This document shows, in pieces, positions 1 through 11,724 of a stretch of 49,310 bases of DNA. The notes beneath the pieces were generated by a model that had not been told where the DNA came from, ran no database searches, and was given only the letters and a program-made list of their open reading frames with translations. Position 1 is the stretch's first letter. Each line of letters starts with the position of its first letter. The DNA comes from Phlebiopsis flavidoalba (taxonomy: Eukaryota > Basidiomycota > Agaricomycetes > Polyporales > Phanerochaetaceae), in NCBI GenBank assembly GCA_035772785.1, contig JAOCPU010000102.1, forward strand, positions 1 through 49,310. Direction: 5' to 3'. Made by a program: the position numbers and the translations under genes.

Positions 1-2076
1 TGACAGCGCCTTCTTGAGGTCTTTTGACGTTTAGTAGCCCTTGTTTCTGTACTAAGTACCACCAGGACCTTGCAGTTTCGCAATCCAAAGATCTCTGCTC
101 GACACAATCCGGCGCAATGGCGCAGTATTACGCCTATTAAACATATTGATAGACCTTGATATCATCCCCTTTGAGCAAGGTTTTCTGGCCTGCGATTGGC
201 AAGCTGATGATGAAGCGATCACTTGCATGACGAAGACATGTTTGCCAGCTTCAGCCCTTCAGGAGGGTTTATAGATTGAGTAAGACTGTTGTAGCGACGG
301 CGGGGGCGACCGCGGCGTGGCCTCGAGGCTGTTAGCGGAAGGCAAAATCCTCGCTGGCGCAATATTTATTCCCGCTGTGCGCTGCTCAAGTTGCCGTCTC
401 CGCACGTCTCACCTCTGACCCTGTCTGTCCATTTCGCCTAAGTACGCTGTCACCCGCTATGATTCCCCCCACTGGTGTCCGGCCAACATTCTTGAAAGAC
501 TAAGCCCGAGCTGATGTCACCAAACGCAGCGGCTAGCAGACGATGAAGAGGAAGAAAGAGAGGCATTATGAAGCTGGGACTGCTTGCAGAATCTGCTACG
601 GGGCCGGATAGGGATGGGCGAAAGATTTTTTCTTTTTCAGACGATGAGGAGTAAGCTATTATGTTTATAAATGAGTTCAACGTGCCAGCGGTCCAGGCAA
701 TGTGCTCACCACAGTGGTAGAGGTGTGTGAAGACGGTGCTGAATTCAGACGCGTTAGTTGCATCAAGCGGACGGTGAATTGTGAAATTGGGCCTCCCGAA
801 AACGTAATCACTCCGCGGACGCTCAGTGCACTATCAGCGGTATGTTTCACCTGTATTTATCAGGATTGTTGTTTGAGAATTCAATATATACCTCGTCCAT
901 AGCCAATGGACATTGTTCACGGGGTTTTTAGTCAAGCATAAGTTCTTGCAGCCCGATAAAAAAAAAACTTGACCCGAAAAATCTTGCCCTCTCAACTACC
1001 GGAATATATATGCATTTGGATCATGGACAAGTGTGTCATTATCATCATGACACTAGTCAAATACTCACTCATCCGACCATCTCCATAGATGCGACAACAT
1101 GGATATCTATACCAATAAGCACAAGCCGCTGGGATACGAACCTTCCGGCCACGTACTCGTATGCTCAGCAGATGCGAGCCGCTATGACACACCATTTTTG
1201 GGCGAGAGCTGGGCCTTGGTCTGGGTTCATGGACGGAGAGCGAAGTGAACCCAGGACGGTATCATGGGAACCCGTCTCTGTCACACGGTTTACGGTCGGA
1301 CAGTATATGATCAGCCTTCGTCGCAAAGAAGGTATGTCCAGCGCATGACTTCAAGGTTGAGTTTCGCCGCCGTCTGATACTTGCATACTGCTCTTTAGAC
1401 TAAGGCTGGACCTTGAGGTCGTTACAAGTGCCCGTAAGCCAATTGAGGAACCGGTCTTACGCAAAAAAGAAAAGCTCTACGAGTTCAACTCCGATCTGTT
1501 CCCAAGCAGGAGCTCTCACGTCAAAAGCGGCCAAAGCAAGAGTCTGAGAACGTCAGCCATAATTGGGCAGGACGAAATATCCGGATAATGATAACGCTGC
1601 TCTACATCCTTGCGTTTCTGTGTTTACTCCGTTACGACGAGGAGGCCCTACGAATCCACGTGGTCTGACCTAATACTGACCCCGTAATACCCGAAAGTAA
1701 CATCTTTCGATTAGAGATCCGACTACCATTTCGCAAAACGCATCAAACGGGGAGGTCAGTCACGTTCACACCGTAAATGCGTTTCAGATAAACTCAACTA
1801 CTGGATAGGTATACAACCCTTCTTTTTATATTCAAATCACAAAAAACCGTGGCTCGTCCAATATGGGCATACGCGCAATGGGTTCGGACTATGGAGAGCT
1901 TGGGCATGCCGATTCACGGCTATGTATTCCGTGCAAGCGTCGGTCTGGACTCCATCTCCTTTCCAATCCACCAGCTCGGCATGGTGAGCCTGCTAATTTC
2001 TTGCCCCTCGGGCCTCAACTTGCGTCAACTCATTAATATGTCTGTCTATAGACCAGCCAGACATTCCTCGAATGCT
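1..2076. other. No recognisable gene
   Basis: Open frames here are short (at most 112 codons) and overlap on both strands. None shows a motif I recognise. Frames around 1000-1350 and 1849-2076 read like degraded coding sequence but no family can be named. A short A-run lies at about 958-967. I see no promoter, RNA gene or repeat with confidence. Confidence 0.5.
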
Positions 2077-2084
2077 TCCGGAAT

Positions 2085-2448
2085 TAGTGATAGGCAGGGG
2101 TAAGGGTAAACCCTCGAGGGTCAAGGGTAAGGGTCCAGAGGGTAAGGGTAAGGGTCGGCAAAATTGGACCCTTGAACCCTTTGAGCTGGGGAGGGTACAG
2201 TAGACCTATTAGTGATATACAGTTATTGATTTGGTAATGTATTTCTGACATCCATTTCATGTCTTTTAAAGCACATTGTAAGTGTGTATAAGCTCTTAAC
2301 ACATTGTTATATATGCTCTAACACTGTATACAGCCAAGGGTCTGCAGCCAAACCCTTACCCTTACCCTTGGTGGAGGGTAAGGGTTTAGGAGGGTAAGGG
2401 TAAGGGTCCAGAAAAAAAAAGGAGGGGGTATACCCTCGCCAATCACTA
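2085..2448. mobile_element. Non-autonomous hAT-type MITE
   Basis: A 364-bp element has inverted ends TAGTGATAGGC (left) and TAGTGATTGGC (reverse complement of the right end). It is flanked by a perfect 8-bp direct repeat TCCGGAAT at 2077-2084 and 2449-2456. An 8-bp target duplication with TAG/CAG-type ends is the established signature of the hAT superfamily. Both arms carry GGGTAA-rich subterminal arrays (about 2097-2155 and 2345-2410) in opposite orientation, so single strands could fold back. The middle is AT-rich and has no transposase frame, so the element must be mobilised in trans. The GGGTAA unit differs from the telomere unit GGGTTA, so this is not an interstitial telomere. The perfect duplication suggests recent insertion. 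Confidence 0.85.
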
Positions 2449-2814
2449 TCCGGAATAATCTATGTGATATTCGGGGTTGATCAAAGGTACTATGGAACGC
2501 GCACTCGTTCCGTCGCGGGGGATGCAGTACCTCTCGTTAGTGCTTCGATGGTCTTTCCGTCGCATATGTGACTGGGGAGGATGGGCTCCGACATTCGATA
2601 ACCCCGGTACATTGTTTAAATATCTGCTATCCCTGGGTTGACAATCAAGCTTCGTGAGCGGCGAGAGGACTTCTTTAGTCCTAATCGCCCTCAAACAGAT
2701 CCCTGTTCTGCATGTGGCCGTACATGTTTATGCGCGTAGACACAGTTACGGTACATTTCTCATTAATATGATACATTATTGTCTATGTTTCCATTTCTGG
2801 GGTGCTGTCTCATA

Positions 2815-3570
2815 GGTCTAACGATGCTGTTATCTCGTCTCTGTGGCGGCACCTTGCCTTGCCTTTCATTTGTGGCCGCGCCGTCGTGTTTGTGGTTGGC
2901 GTCGTCTCGTTTTTGGTGGCATTGTCGTCTCATTGGCGGCGGCGACGTCTCGTCCACGATTGCGCTGTCTCATCTATGGTTGCGCCGTTTCATCTGGCAT
3001 AGTTGTGCCGTTTCGTTTGGCCGCGTCGTCTGGTTCGTGGCGGCGTCGTCTTGTTTGTGGCGGCGTCGTCTCCTTTGTGGCGGCGTCGTCCCGTTTTTTG
3101 TTTGCTGTGCGGCCATTCGTCCCCACCCCCCCCCATGCTTCTGGCGGCGCCATGTTGTTCATGGTGGCATCGTGGCCCGTCGGTGGTCGCGCCATCTCGT
3201 TGGTGGCGGCGTTGTCTTGTTGGTGGTGGCGGTCATTTCGTCACACGGTCGTGCCGCTTTTTCCACGGTCGTGGCTGTCTTGTCCACAGTGTTGCACCGT
3301 TTCATTTGGCCGCGTCGTCCCGTTCGTGGCGTGGCCGTCGCCACTCGTTCTTCGAAGAGTAGCATCGTCGTCTCGTTGGGTGGCAATGTGCTTCGGCGTC
3401 ATTTCGTCCACGGTCGTGCCGTCTTTTCCATCGCCTCCTCCAGTCGTGCCGTCTTGTCCACAGTTGCACCGTTTCAGTTTGGCCGCGTCGTCCCGTTCGT
3501 GTCCGGCGTCGTCTCGTTTCTTGGTAGCATCGTCGTCTCGTTGGTGGCCGTCGGCGTCATTTCGTCCCAC
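2815..3570. repeat. GC-rich degenerate minisatellite, left part
   Basis: Short degenerate units resembling GTGGCGGCGTCGTCTCGTTT repeat in direct orientation with many substitutions and length changes. The array has few stop codons, so long frames (267, 251 and 119 codons on plus, 109 on minus) are open on both strands at once. Their products are only Arg/Val/Ser/Leu-rich repeats and are not believable genes. The array stops at the left end of the 2.5-kb transposon at 3571 and resumes at 6097. Confidence 0.8.
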
Positions 3571-3685
3571 CAGACTATGTAACCGGTATATATTATAGGA
3601 CTATTTCATCAATTTCCCGTGATGCTCTTTGGGACTATCCCTCAGTAAAGGCTGTGGCAGCCCGTATTCTAGAATAGGGGGTCAA
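3571..3685 (+). repeat. Left inverted repeat of copy A
   Basis: Read forward, this pairs with the reverse complement of about 5985-6096. Shared blocks in order are ATGTA(A/G)CCG, TATATATTATAGG, CTATT, GTGATGC, CTCAGTA or TTCAGTA, and TATTCTAGAATA followed by a G-run. TATTCTAGAATA at about 3665 is itself palindromic. Confidence 0.75.
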
Positions 3686-5984
3686 AACCAATGTTGTAGC
3701 CATCACTCAGGGCATTCCAAACATACCAGAATTGTATGTTTTTGATGGGAAACTGGAGGAGCTATTTGCAAAATACATTTTCGGAGCCGACTCTTTTTTC
3801 GCAAAATAAGCGCCCAAATGCGGGAAAAGTGCGGCTGGTCCCTGGGCTAGGCCCAGGGGCTGCCACTTGCCGGATTGGGCTCAGAATTGATGGCAATCCG
3901 CTTCCCATCAATTCCGCTTTTGGGCTGCATTTGGGGTTTCTCCCCAGCTTCCCCCTCGCTTATTTAGGGCGCTGTATTGTAGTTTGAGTACCTATGTATG
4001 TTTTTAGAACATGCCCACCAAGCATAATTTTCATATTTAGCCTGCCAGGGGTGTTACCAATATAATCCGATTTTTATTTGGCTTTTTTTCGCGATTTTCA
4101 ATAGGGTACCCTGGGTTCCCCTGCATTCCCCTGGCCTTGCTGCTTCTCGTTTAAGCTCCTATATGTTCCCTAAGTATGCCCCATAACATAGGAACATCAT
4201 CTGAGACATTCCCATTATCCTGGGAATTGTTTCGAATTTCCTGGTATTTTTCGAAATCTGGGGGTCTGGGCATTGCTTCCTATTGATTGGGGATTGTTCT
4301 GGGCATTTCCCCCATGTAGATACACTATATTAAAGTATTTCCACCATGTAGATCAAAGGATTTAACATGATATGCATGTTTGGCAACATATTTTTGCGGA
4401 ATTGATGGCTACTCCCCCTATACCCTCCAAATCAATAATCTGCTATTCTGAGCGGATAGAAAGTACCCTATAGGTGTCTAGTACATGCAGATAAATTGTG
4501 GAAAGCAATGGGATGGCTGTAGCTAGTGCGATTCCCCAGATCTTGGTCGATTATCCTGGCGCTTATTTTTGGATTTTAGGGTTTAAGCCCAAATCATGGT
4601 ATTCCAGTACAATTGAAGCTTAGCTGATATCTCCATCGTATTCTACACCCATTGAAAACCCTTATATCCAAATTTGCGAAAGGAGGGACATGTACAAGGC
4701 TGTCAGAGCATAGAAACAGACAGGAAGTTGTGTAATTGTACAGGAGATTTCATGTTAACCCCATGCATTCTCTTGTAACACTAGCACATCTTTCCACCCA
4801 CTTGGGGGATTGATGTAAACTAAATTGTAGCATGTGTGGGAGGTATGTAGGATGTTGTTCTACAGCTGGAAATAAAATTATACTGCCCTGTGGTGTGAAT
4901 AGTGTTGCACATGTTTTCGCTTTTTTAAACCCTAAATGACGCTTTTTTTTTTTTGGGGGTTTAAGCGGGGTTTGGCCTGCAGCACCTGGGGGGGGAAGTT
5001 GGGGGAGGGGGGGGGGGGTTCTAAAAGCTTTAAAGTCTCAAACTAATTCTACACATGTCCCTACATGTATATAGTACATAGACAGCAGCCAGAAGGTATC
5101 CCACACCGCTGTAGAGCCCAGGGGTAAATCCGCATTTTTCGCTTATATGCTGGGTACCCCCATTTTGGGGTATATATCAGCATGTAGCATATGCTGTATT
5201 GATCCCCTGGTGTGTTCCAGCGTTGTATGTACACTATCCCAATGACATATGAATATCCTAGATAGTTACAACGACCTCCAGACCAATAATATCCCCAAGG
5301 GAAGCTGCCCAAATATTATTTTCCGCTTTTCCCCAGAGTAATATATATCCCTATTGTTCCCATGTGGCTTGGATAGCTTCCAAACTTCATTTTTTCTGTA
5401 TTGCCCCAATGTATGCCTATACAATGGCAAGCATACCGCCCATTTATAGGCCCCCATTCCCTCAGGGTATACCCCCCAATGTGCTATTTGACCGCTTTTT
5501 TATTAATTATAATAGTATTTATTTTATTGTGGCCCCCCTGCACATCATGGAACCTCTCAAAAATTGAGATCTGAGCTCTACAGATGTATATCTATATAAC
5601 CTACATAAAAGAATGGAGGGGAACGAAAGGGGAGGGCAGGTATAGCAAGCAGAAATAGGCAGGAAAAAGCGGAATATAATGCCAGGGGCTGGCCCATCAA
5701 GATCTAATCTATTTTGATGGAAGCAAGATCTGGGGAAGCCTATCTGGAAGCAGGCACCATCAGTGCCACAAAAGCCTTTGATGGGAACCGGTTCCTGGCG
5801 CTTTTTGAGCGCTTTTTTTCCGCACTTCCATGGGGTTGCATATTGTAAAGAAAACTCTATTTTGCCTCATAGCTCCCTCCCATCAAAACATATGACAAAA
5901 CTGTTTTTACTGACATATGGTTTGTTTTGATGGCTCTACCACCCAGAATATTTTCGGTATTTTTCGACATATGCCCACCCCTCA

Positions 5985-6096
5985 TTCTAGAATAAGGGAT
6001 GCTAGCCAAAGGCAGTACTGAAGTATAGCCCTAAAATGCATCACAGAGCGCTGCTAGCAATAGGCCTATAATATATATCGGCTACATCCACGCCTG
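5985..6096 (-). repeat. Right inverted repeat of copy A
   Basis: The reverse complement of this stretch carries the same ordered blocks as 3571-3685: the CAG terminus, ATGTAGCCG, TATATATTATAGG, GTGATGC, TTCAGTA and TTATTCTAGAAT. Divergence between the arms is moderate, with small indels. Confidence 0.75.
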
Positions 6097-6680
6097 TTCG
6101 TCCACGGTGGTGGGGGGGTCATGCCGTCTTTTCCACGGTCGTGCCGTCTTGTCCACGGTTGCGCCGTTTCGTCTTGGCCGCGGTCGTCTCGTTCGTGGCG
6201 GCGGCGTCTCGTTTGTGTGGTGGCGTCATTAAGTTGTTCATGGCTAGGCATCGTCCCGTCGGTGGTCGTGCCGTCTTATTTGTGGAGTCGTCGTCTTGAG
6301 TTGTGGCGGCATTGTCTCATTTGTGGCCCCCGTTGTCTCGTTCATGGCGGCGACGTCTCGTTGATGGCGGTGACGTCTTGTTGATGGCGGTGACGTCTCG
6401 TTCATTCATGGCGGTGACGTCTCGTGTTCACTGGCCGCTGGTGTGCCCGGGTAACGTCTCGTTCATAGCAGAGGACGTCCTGCTTGTGGCTGCACCGTCT
6501 CGTTCATAGCTGCCAGTCTTGCCGCTGTCTTCTTCTTTCTTGCATTGTCTTGTCTGGCCTGCGGGCCGTCTTGTCTGCAACCGGGCCATCTTGTCCACAG
6601 CCACGTGCCGTCTTGTTCATAATCGAGCCGTCCTAGCGGTTACGGCCGCGTTGTCTTGTCTATGGCCCGCGCAGTCTTGT
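6097..6680. repeat. GC-rich degenerate minisatellite, right part
   Basis: This continues the array at 2815-3570, with units such as GTCGTCTCGTTCGTGGCGG and later GGCGGTGACGTCTCGTT repeated about four times at 6340-6425. The copies become more divergent and end near 6680. The 61-118 codon frames here reflect the repeat and not genes. With the transposon removed the two parts would form one array of about 1.3 kb. Confidence 0.75.
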
Positions 6681-8829
6681 ACACAGGTGTGGTTGTTTCG
6701 CCCATGTTTTATGTCCACTGGCAAGTCCCTGACTGGTGAGTGCACGCGCAGGTTTGCCAGCCAAGCAGCGATGTCCGGCGGAACCATACGGGTGGCGGGC
6801 GCTGAACATACAAGCTGCTCAATCTGACAGCACGTGTGCACAGTCTTGCATTGAGAAAGGACATTGCAGTACGCAGTCCGTGCCGAGCACATCAACTTGG
6901 GTGATGCTCGGTGGTTGCGAAGTAGAAGGTGGTGGTGAGGTGGCAGGACAGCGCAAGAATGCGTGGCATTCACGTTTTAGCGCTGTTGTTGCCGATGCAT
7001 TGCCATAACGGAAAAGCGTTGTATTGGACGGTGTGAGCCCGGGAGTTGTACCAAGTTGCGACACGGTTCGTAGGTCTCATGGGTAACGGTTGTGCACATT
7101 AAAGTGTAGATATCAGAATGTACATAAAACTAGATCAAGCCAGGCTAGTACATGACAAGATAAGACACACAAAAATAATAATATACCTCCCATTACTACA
7201 TGGCGGTGAGGTCAATGGTCTCGGCCCACTATGGACCCAGGGACTACCAGGACGTGGCGAGTCGGACAGATCAATTATCTGCTCTGAGGAGCCTCCACCT
7301 GAAGCAATTCGGTCCTAGTCCCAGAGCTGAGCCCAGTGGTGGGCGGCTGGGCCGGGCAGTCATGATAGAGGGGCCAGAGACAATCACCGGCTCCAAATTA
7401 CTGGCCGAGAGCCCCAGCAGCGACTCTGAAGGACCCGAGATCCGACCACTGCCCAAACGGGTGGGGCTCCCACTCTTGCAGGTATGCGCTCGAGCCTTGT
7501 GGGCGTGTGTTGATGGCTGGCGCCGGACGGTGTGTAATGTCTGAGCTCAGAAGTACAGTGATGCTCGGACCAGATTAAATTATTGGATCAACGCACCGAT
7601 GTTTCCATCTCCCCGAACAATGTATCCAGGTAGTCGTATGGTGAGCCGTTCGCCCTTATGGCTGATCCAAGAGGCCCTGTGACTTGACGCCTGTGGTAGG
7701 ACGGGTGATATACCAGTGGAGCGTGCGACCGCTCGTGAGACAAGCGGCCCGCTGTATCGAAGAACAAGCGCCACGCTCGTCCTCTATCACACGATCACGT
7801 CGAGAATTGTTGGTGAGATGAGCATGCTGTGGCGCTGGGTCACAACTATCCAAGAAGTCTATTTGTATGACATCGAAGTGAAACACGTAACCAATGAAAC
7901 CAATCCGCCGTGATCTGCTGAGTCTTTTTGCACTCGGGGTTGAGGAAACTGACTGCTATCACGCAAGCGCAACGGCCGGTCCCTAACATTGCGAAACGAA
8001 CTTCCGTCGGCTGATCTGCGGTTCCATCCCATCCGGAAGTGACGCTCGCATAGTCGCAGGTGAGCTCGGGGACAAGGTCGATGTTAGGGGAGTGGTTTTG
8101 GTAAATGAAACGCGACAAGGGCCGTTCACGCAGCTGTGGGGGGGTCAGGCACGAAACCGACAGGGGTCAAGTGTACAAGCCGTACGAAATGCCGGGTGAG
8201 GCGGAGAGAAAAAGGGTTTTATTCACATGTGAAATGTTCAGGCAAAATCAGGGATAAAGACCTACTGCAGGACTGGACACGTCCTACCCAATCGGACACT
8301 GGGTGGTATCATCGTCGTAACAGACCACAGAGTTCTTCGCGCCATGCTGAAAGATCGCAAGGTTGGGTTTGCGCCTATGTATCCGGGCCCAAACCATACC
8401 GGCATTCGTTTGATATCGAAAGCGTCCTCCCCCAAGGCGTGATATCCTTTTAAGGACCCTGCGCATATCCTTATAGGGGGAACACACATATATGGGGGTC
8501 AGCCCTCTTAACAAGAGTGGTACGGTGTGTCCACTAACAAACGACACTGGGACAGCTATAGATTCCAGAGATCCTTCACAGACCGAGTAATCGCCACCAG
8601 GAGATCATGGTTATGCATCAATCAAGACCTAGATTCATGAAAGCGTGAATTATGAAGCAATTGGTGGTCTCGTCGTGGTGCTTGTAGAACATTGCTTTCG
8701 CCGAACTAGATACACTCAGAAGAAGGGGTAATCCTTGTCGAATACATTATATTATTAGTGACTAGAGAATGACATAGTTAACAAAAGCGTATGATATACA
8801 TATGTGGAGGTTACTGTTGCGACTCCACT
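6681..8829. other. No clear gene; possible decayed 3' part of the XPG gene
   Basis: Frames are short and overlapping. On the minus strand downstream of the XPG exons there is a GGDYS match near 8600-8620, which fits the XPG-family pattern of GGDY after the second acidic motif. The frames at 8284-8547 and 7846-8118 could be the rest of the same gene, but I cannot align them to the family with confidence. A plus-strand frame at 7200-7544 (114 codons) has no recognised motif. Confidence 0.4.
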
Positions 8830-9149
8830 TTGCGGAATGACGGTAGCGCAAGCACCAAAAGACAAGTGCATCTCTGGTCCGTCATTTGAGGCACATGCGT
8901 GTCTGATGTCGCTCCGTCACGATTCATAGGCGGCCTAGACCTCCGCGATGACCGCTTCGCCGGGAGCCTTAACTACAAGGACCGCTACTAGGAAGGTACA
9001 CACAATGACAGTTTAAATAAAGATTGCCTGCACATACGTGTGATATATGCGAGCCGCGAACGCTTTGACAAACGCTTGAAGATGTTTGAATCAGCCAATA
9101 TTCGCGTGAGTCATGACCTTCTTGCCCACGCTTTTTCCACCAGGGCGCC
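8830..9149 (-). pseudogene. XPG/FEN1-family nuclease, internal (XPG-I) part
   Basis: Reading the minus strand from 9149 downward gives GRPGGKSVGKKVMTHANI and then a helix-rich stretch ending AFAA. After a probable intron (GTATGTGCAGG) come APGEA...AE and AAYES, followed by FGACATVIPQ. In XPG/FEN1/GEN1 nucleases this order is the DG-RP-K loop followed by the PGEAEAE acidic motif, whose glutamates bind catalytic metal, and then the FGA block. The first part of the same gene lies at 11725-12133, beyond a 2.6-kb transposon. Extra bases break the PGEA region (APGEAVIAEV) and there is an in-frame stop. Family assignment is firm; which subfamily (GEN1-like, FEN1-like or other) is open. Confidence 0.7.
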
Positions 9150-9262
9150 CAGACCATGTAGTTCCCATTTTGACAAAACACCCACAGATCTGTAACTGGG
9201 CTGTATTGTAAAATAGCATGGTGTCCATCCTAGGAAGCCTTTGTAAAAGTGGGGTCCCAGGC
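9150..9262 (+). repeat. Left inverted repeat of copy B
   Basis: This pairs with the reverse complement of 11618-11724. Shared blocks in order are CATGTAG, ACAAAA, ACCC, ATCTGTAACT, GCTGTATT, GTAAAA, ATGG, CCATCCTAGGA and TGGGGTCCCA or TGGGGGTCCCA. About 100 bases, moderately diverged. Confidence 0.8.
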
Positions 9263-11617
9263 TCGGGGCTGACAGATCCTTGTTTAAAATGGGGGGTTTT
9301 TTACCAAAAAGGCTGACACAACTTGTCCAAAAATGGTAATTTTCTTTTTTTGAAGTCCTGCTTTCTCTGGCTTCCTAAACATATCAGCGATGACAAAATT
9401 TGGTGGACAAATGAATGAGCTAGGCTGCCATCAATTTTTCTTAACACGATCTTTTGCGGCGCAAAATAAGCGCCCAAAAGGCGCGAGAAGGGCGGCTCAG
9501 GACCCTGTAGGCTGGACCCACCAATAGCGCCCCTTTGCCCAATTAGGCTGGGAATTGATGGCTCAATCCGATCTTCCCTATTCAATTCCGCTATTTGGGC
9601 TGCATTTGGGGTTGCTCCCCGCCCAGCTTGCCCCCTTGCCCTTATTTAGGCGCTCCGTGTTTGTAGTTTGAGTACCTATGTATGTTTAGAAACATGCTCA
9701 CCGTTAACAGAATTCCCATATTTTGCTTCCTGCCAGGGGTGCTAGCCAATATAATTCGATTTTATTTCGGCTTTTTCGCGATTTTCAATAGGGTACCCTG
9801 GGTTCCCCTGCATTCCCCTGGCCTTGCTGCTTCTCGTTTAAGCTCCTATATGTTCTCTGAGTATGCCCATAACATAGGAACAAATCATCTGAGGACATTC
9901 CCATTATCCTGGGAATTGTTTCGAATTTCCTGGTATTTTCAAATCTGGGGGTCTGGGGCATTGCTTCCTATTGATTGGGGATTGCTTCTGAGCATTTCGA
10001 CCCATGTGGATACACCTATTTAGAAGTATTCTCATTATGTAGATCAAAGGTTTTTAACATTGATATGAATGTTTGAGAACATATTTTTGCGGAATTGATG
10101 GCTACTAGACTACACCCCCTATACCCTCCAGATATCAATATTCTGCTATTCTGAGCGGATAGAAAGTGCCCTACATAAGGTACCTAGTACATGCTCATAA
10201 ATTGTGGAAACAATGGGGATGGCTGTAGCTAGTGCGATTCTCCAGATCTTGGTCGATTATCCTGGCGCTTATTTTCGGATTTTAGGGTTAAGCTCAAATC
10301 ATAGTATTACAATACAAATGAAGCATAGCTGATAATCTCCATCGTATTCTACAACTATTGAAAACCCTTATATACAAATTTGCGAAAGGAGGGGGACATG
10401 TACAGGCTGTCAGAGGACATAGAAACAGACAGGAAGTTGTGTAATTATACAGAGATTCATGTTAACGTATGCCCATGCATTCTCTTTGTAACACTAGGCA
10501 TCATCCTTTGCCCACCCACCCACTTGGGGGATTGATGTAAACTAAATTGTAGCATGTGTGGGCACCATGTAGGATGTGTTCTACAGCTGGAATTGAATTA
10601 TACTGCCCTGTGTGTGAATAGGTGCACATGTTTTCGCTTTTTTAAACCCTAAAATGACGCTTTGCTTTTGGGTTTAAGGGCTGCAGCACCTGGGGAAGTT
10701 GTTCTAAAGCCTCGGAACTAATTCTACACATGCCCTACATGCAGAAAGCATATAAACAACATTCATAGGTATTCCACCGCTGTAGAGCCCAGGGGTAAAT
10801 GCGCATTTTCGCTTTTATGCTAGGTACACCCCATTTTGGGTATATATCAGGGTGTAGCATGTGCTGTATTGATTCCCTGGTATTCCAGTGTTGTATGTAC
10901 ACTATTCCAATGCTATGTATGAATATCCTAGATAGTTACAACGACCCCCAGACCAATAATACCCCCCAAGGGAAGCTGCCCAAATATTATTTTTCCGCTT
11001 TTCCCCAGAATAATATATATCCCTATTGTTCCCATGTGCTTGGATAGCTTCCAAACTTCATTTCTGGATTACTCCAATGTATACCTATACAATGGCAAGC
11101 ATACCGCCCATTTTATAGGCCCCCATTCCCCCAGGGTATACCCCCCAATGTGCCATTTGACCGCTTTTTTATTAATTATAATAGTATTTATTTTACTGTG
11201 AGCCCTGCTTGCACATCATGGAACCTCTCAAAAATTAAGATCTGAGCTCTACAGATGTATATCTATGTAACCTACATGAAAGAATGGAGGGGAACGAGAG
11301 GGGAGGGCAGGAATAGCAGCAGAAATGGGCAGGAAAAAGCGGAATATAATGCCAGGAGCTAGCCCATCAATATCTAATCTAATTTGATGGAAGCAGAATC
11401 TTATCTGGAAGCAGGCACCATCAGTGCCACAAAGCTTTTGATGGGAACCGGTTCCTGGCGCTTTTTGAGCGCATTTTTTTCCGCAAATTCCATGGGGTTG
11501 CTTGTGTTAGAAAACTCTATTTTGCCACATAGCTCCTTCCCATCAAAACATATGGCTAAAGTGCTTAACTGAAATATGTTTTGTTTTGATGGGGCTACAT
11601 TACACAACACACTGAAA

Positions 11618-11724
11618 AATGGGACCCCCATTTTTAAAATGCTCCTAGGATGGCCCATCTGTTTTACAAATACAGCGAGTTACAGATGTCAGGGTCTTTT
11701 GTAAAACTTCTACATGCACGCCTG
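11618..11724 (-). repeat. Right inverted repeat of copy B
   Basis: The reverse complement carries the same blocks as 9150-9262, including ATCTGTAACT, GCTGTATTTGTAAAA, CCATCCTAGGA and GGGGGTCCCA. Confidence 0.8.

Larger units (their letters stand above)
3571..6096. mobile_element. hAT-like non-autonomous element, copy A
   Basis: The element starts CAGACTATGTAACC, and the reverse complement of its right end starts CAGGCGTGGATGTAGCC. Flanks are TTCGTCCCAC (3561-3570) and TTCGTCCAC (6097-6105), a target duplication of about 8-9 bp differing by one C. CAG ends with about 8 bp duplicated fit the hAT superfamily. Long imperfect inverted repeats follow for about 110 bases at each end. The interior (about 3770-5960) is closely similar, in direct orientation, to 9440-11580 in copy B. 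No frame encodes a transposase; the longest interior frames are under 90 codons. It sits inside the minisatellite. The interior contains G- and T-runs near 4940-5030 that copy B lacks, probably sequencing artefacts. Confidence 0.8.
9150..11724. mobile_element. hAT-like non-autonomous element, copy B
   Basis: The left end reads CAGACCATGTAG, and the reverse complement of the right end reads CAGGCGTGCATGTAG, matching the ends of copy A. Flanks are CAGGGCGCCC (9141-9150) and CAGGGCCAGCGCCC (11725-11738), an imperfect duplication with a few extra bases. The interior, about 9440-11580, is closely similar to copy A in the same orientation, but the next roughly 100 bases inside each end are unrelated to those of copy A. 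No transposase is encoded. The element interrupts an exon of an XPG-family gene on the minus strand, between the DGEG and RPGGK codons. Confidence 0.8.

Noticed and set aside
2100..2160. Interstitial telomere repeat
   Set aside because: The unit is GGGTAA, not GGGTTA, and the array belongs to a hAT-type MITE with inverted ends and an 8-bp duplication.
2779..3598. Long plus-strand frames of 267 and 251 codons
   Set aside because: They overlap each other and open minus-strand frames within a GC-rich minisatellite; the products are repeat-encoded with no domain or start context.
3571..6096. Retrotransposon or LTR interpretation of the 2.5-kb repeat
   Set aside because: The ends are inverted, not direct; the flanking duplication is about 8-9 bp; no reverse transcriptase or gag-like frame is present.
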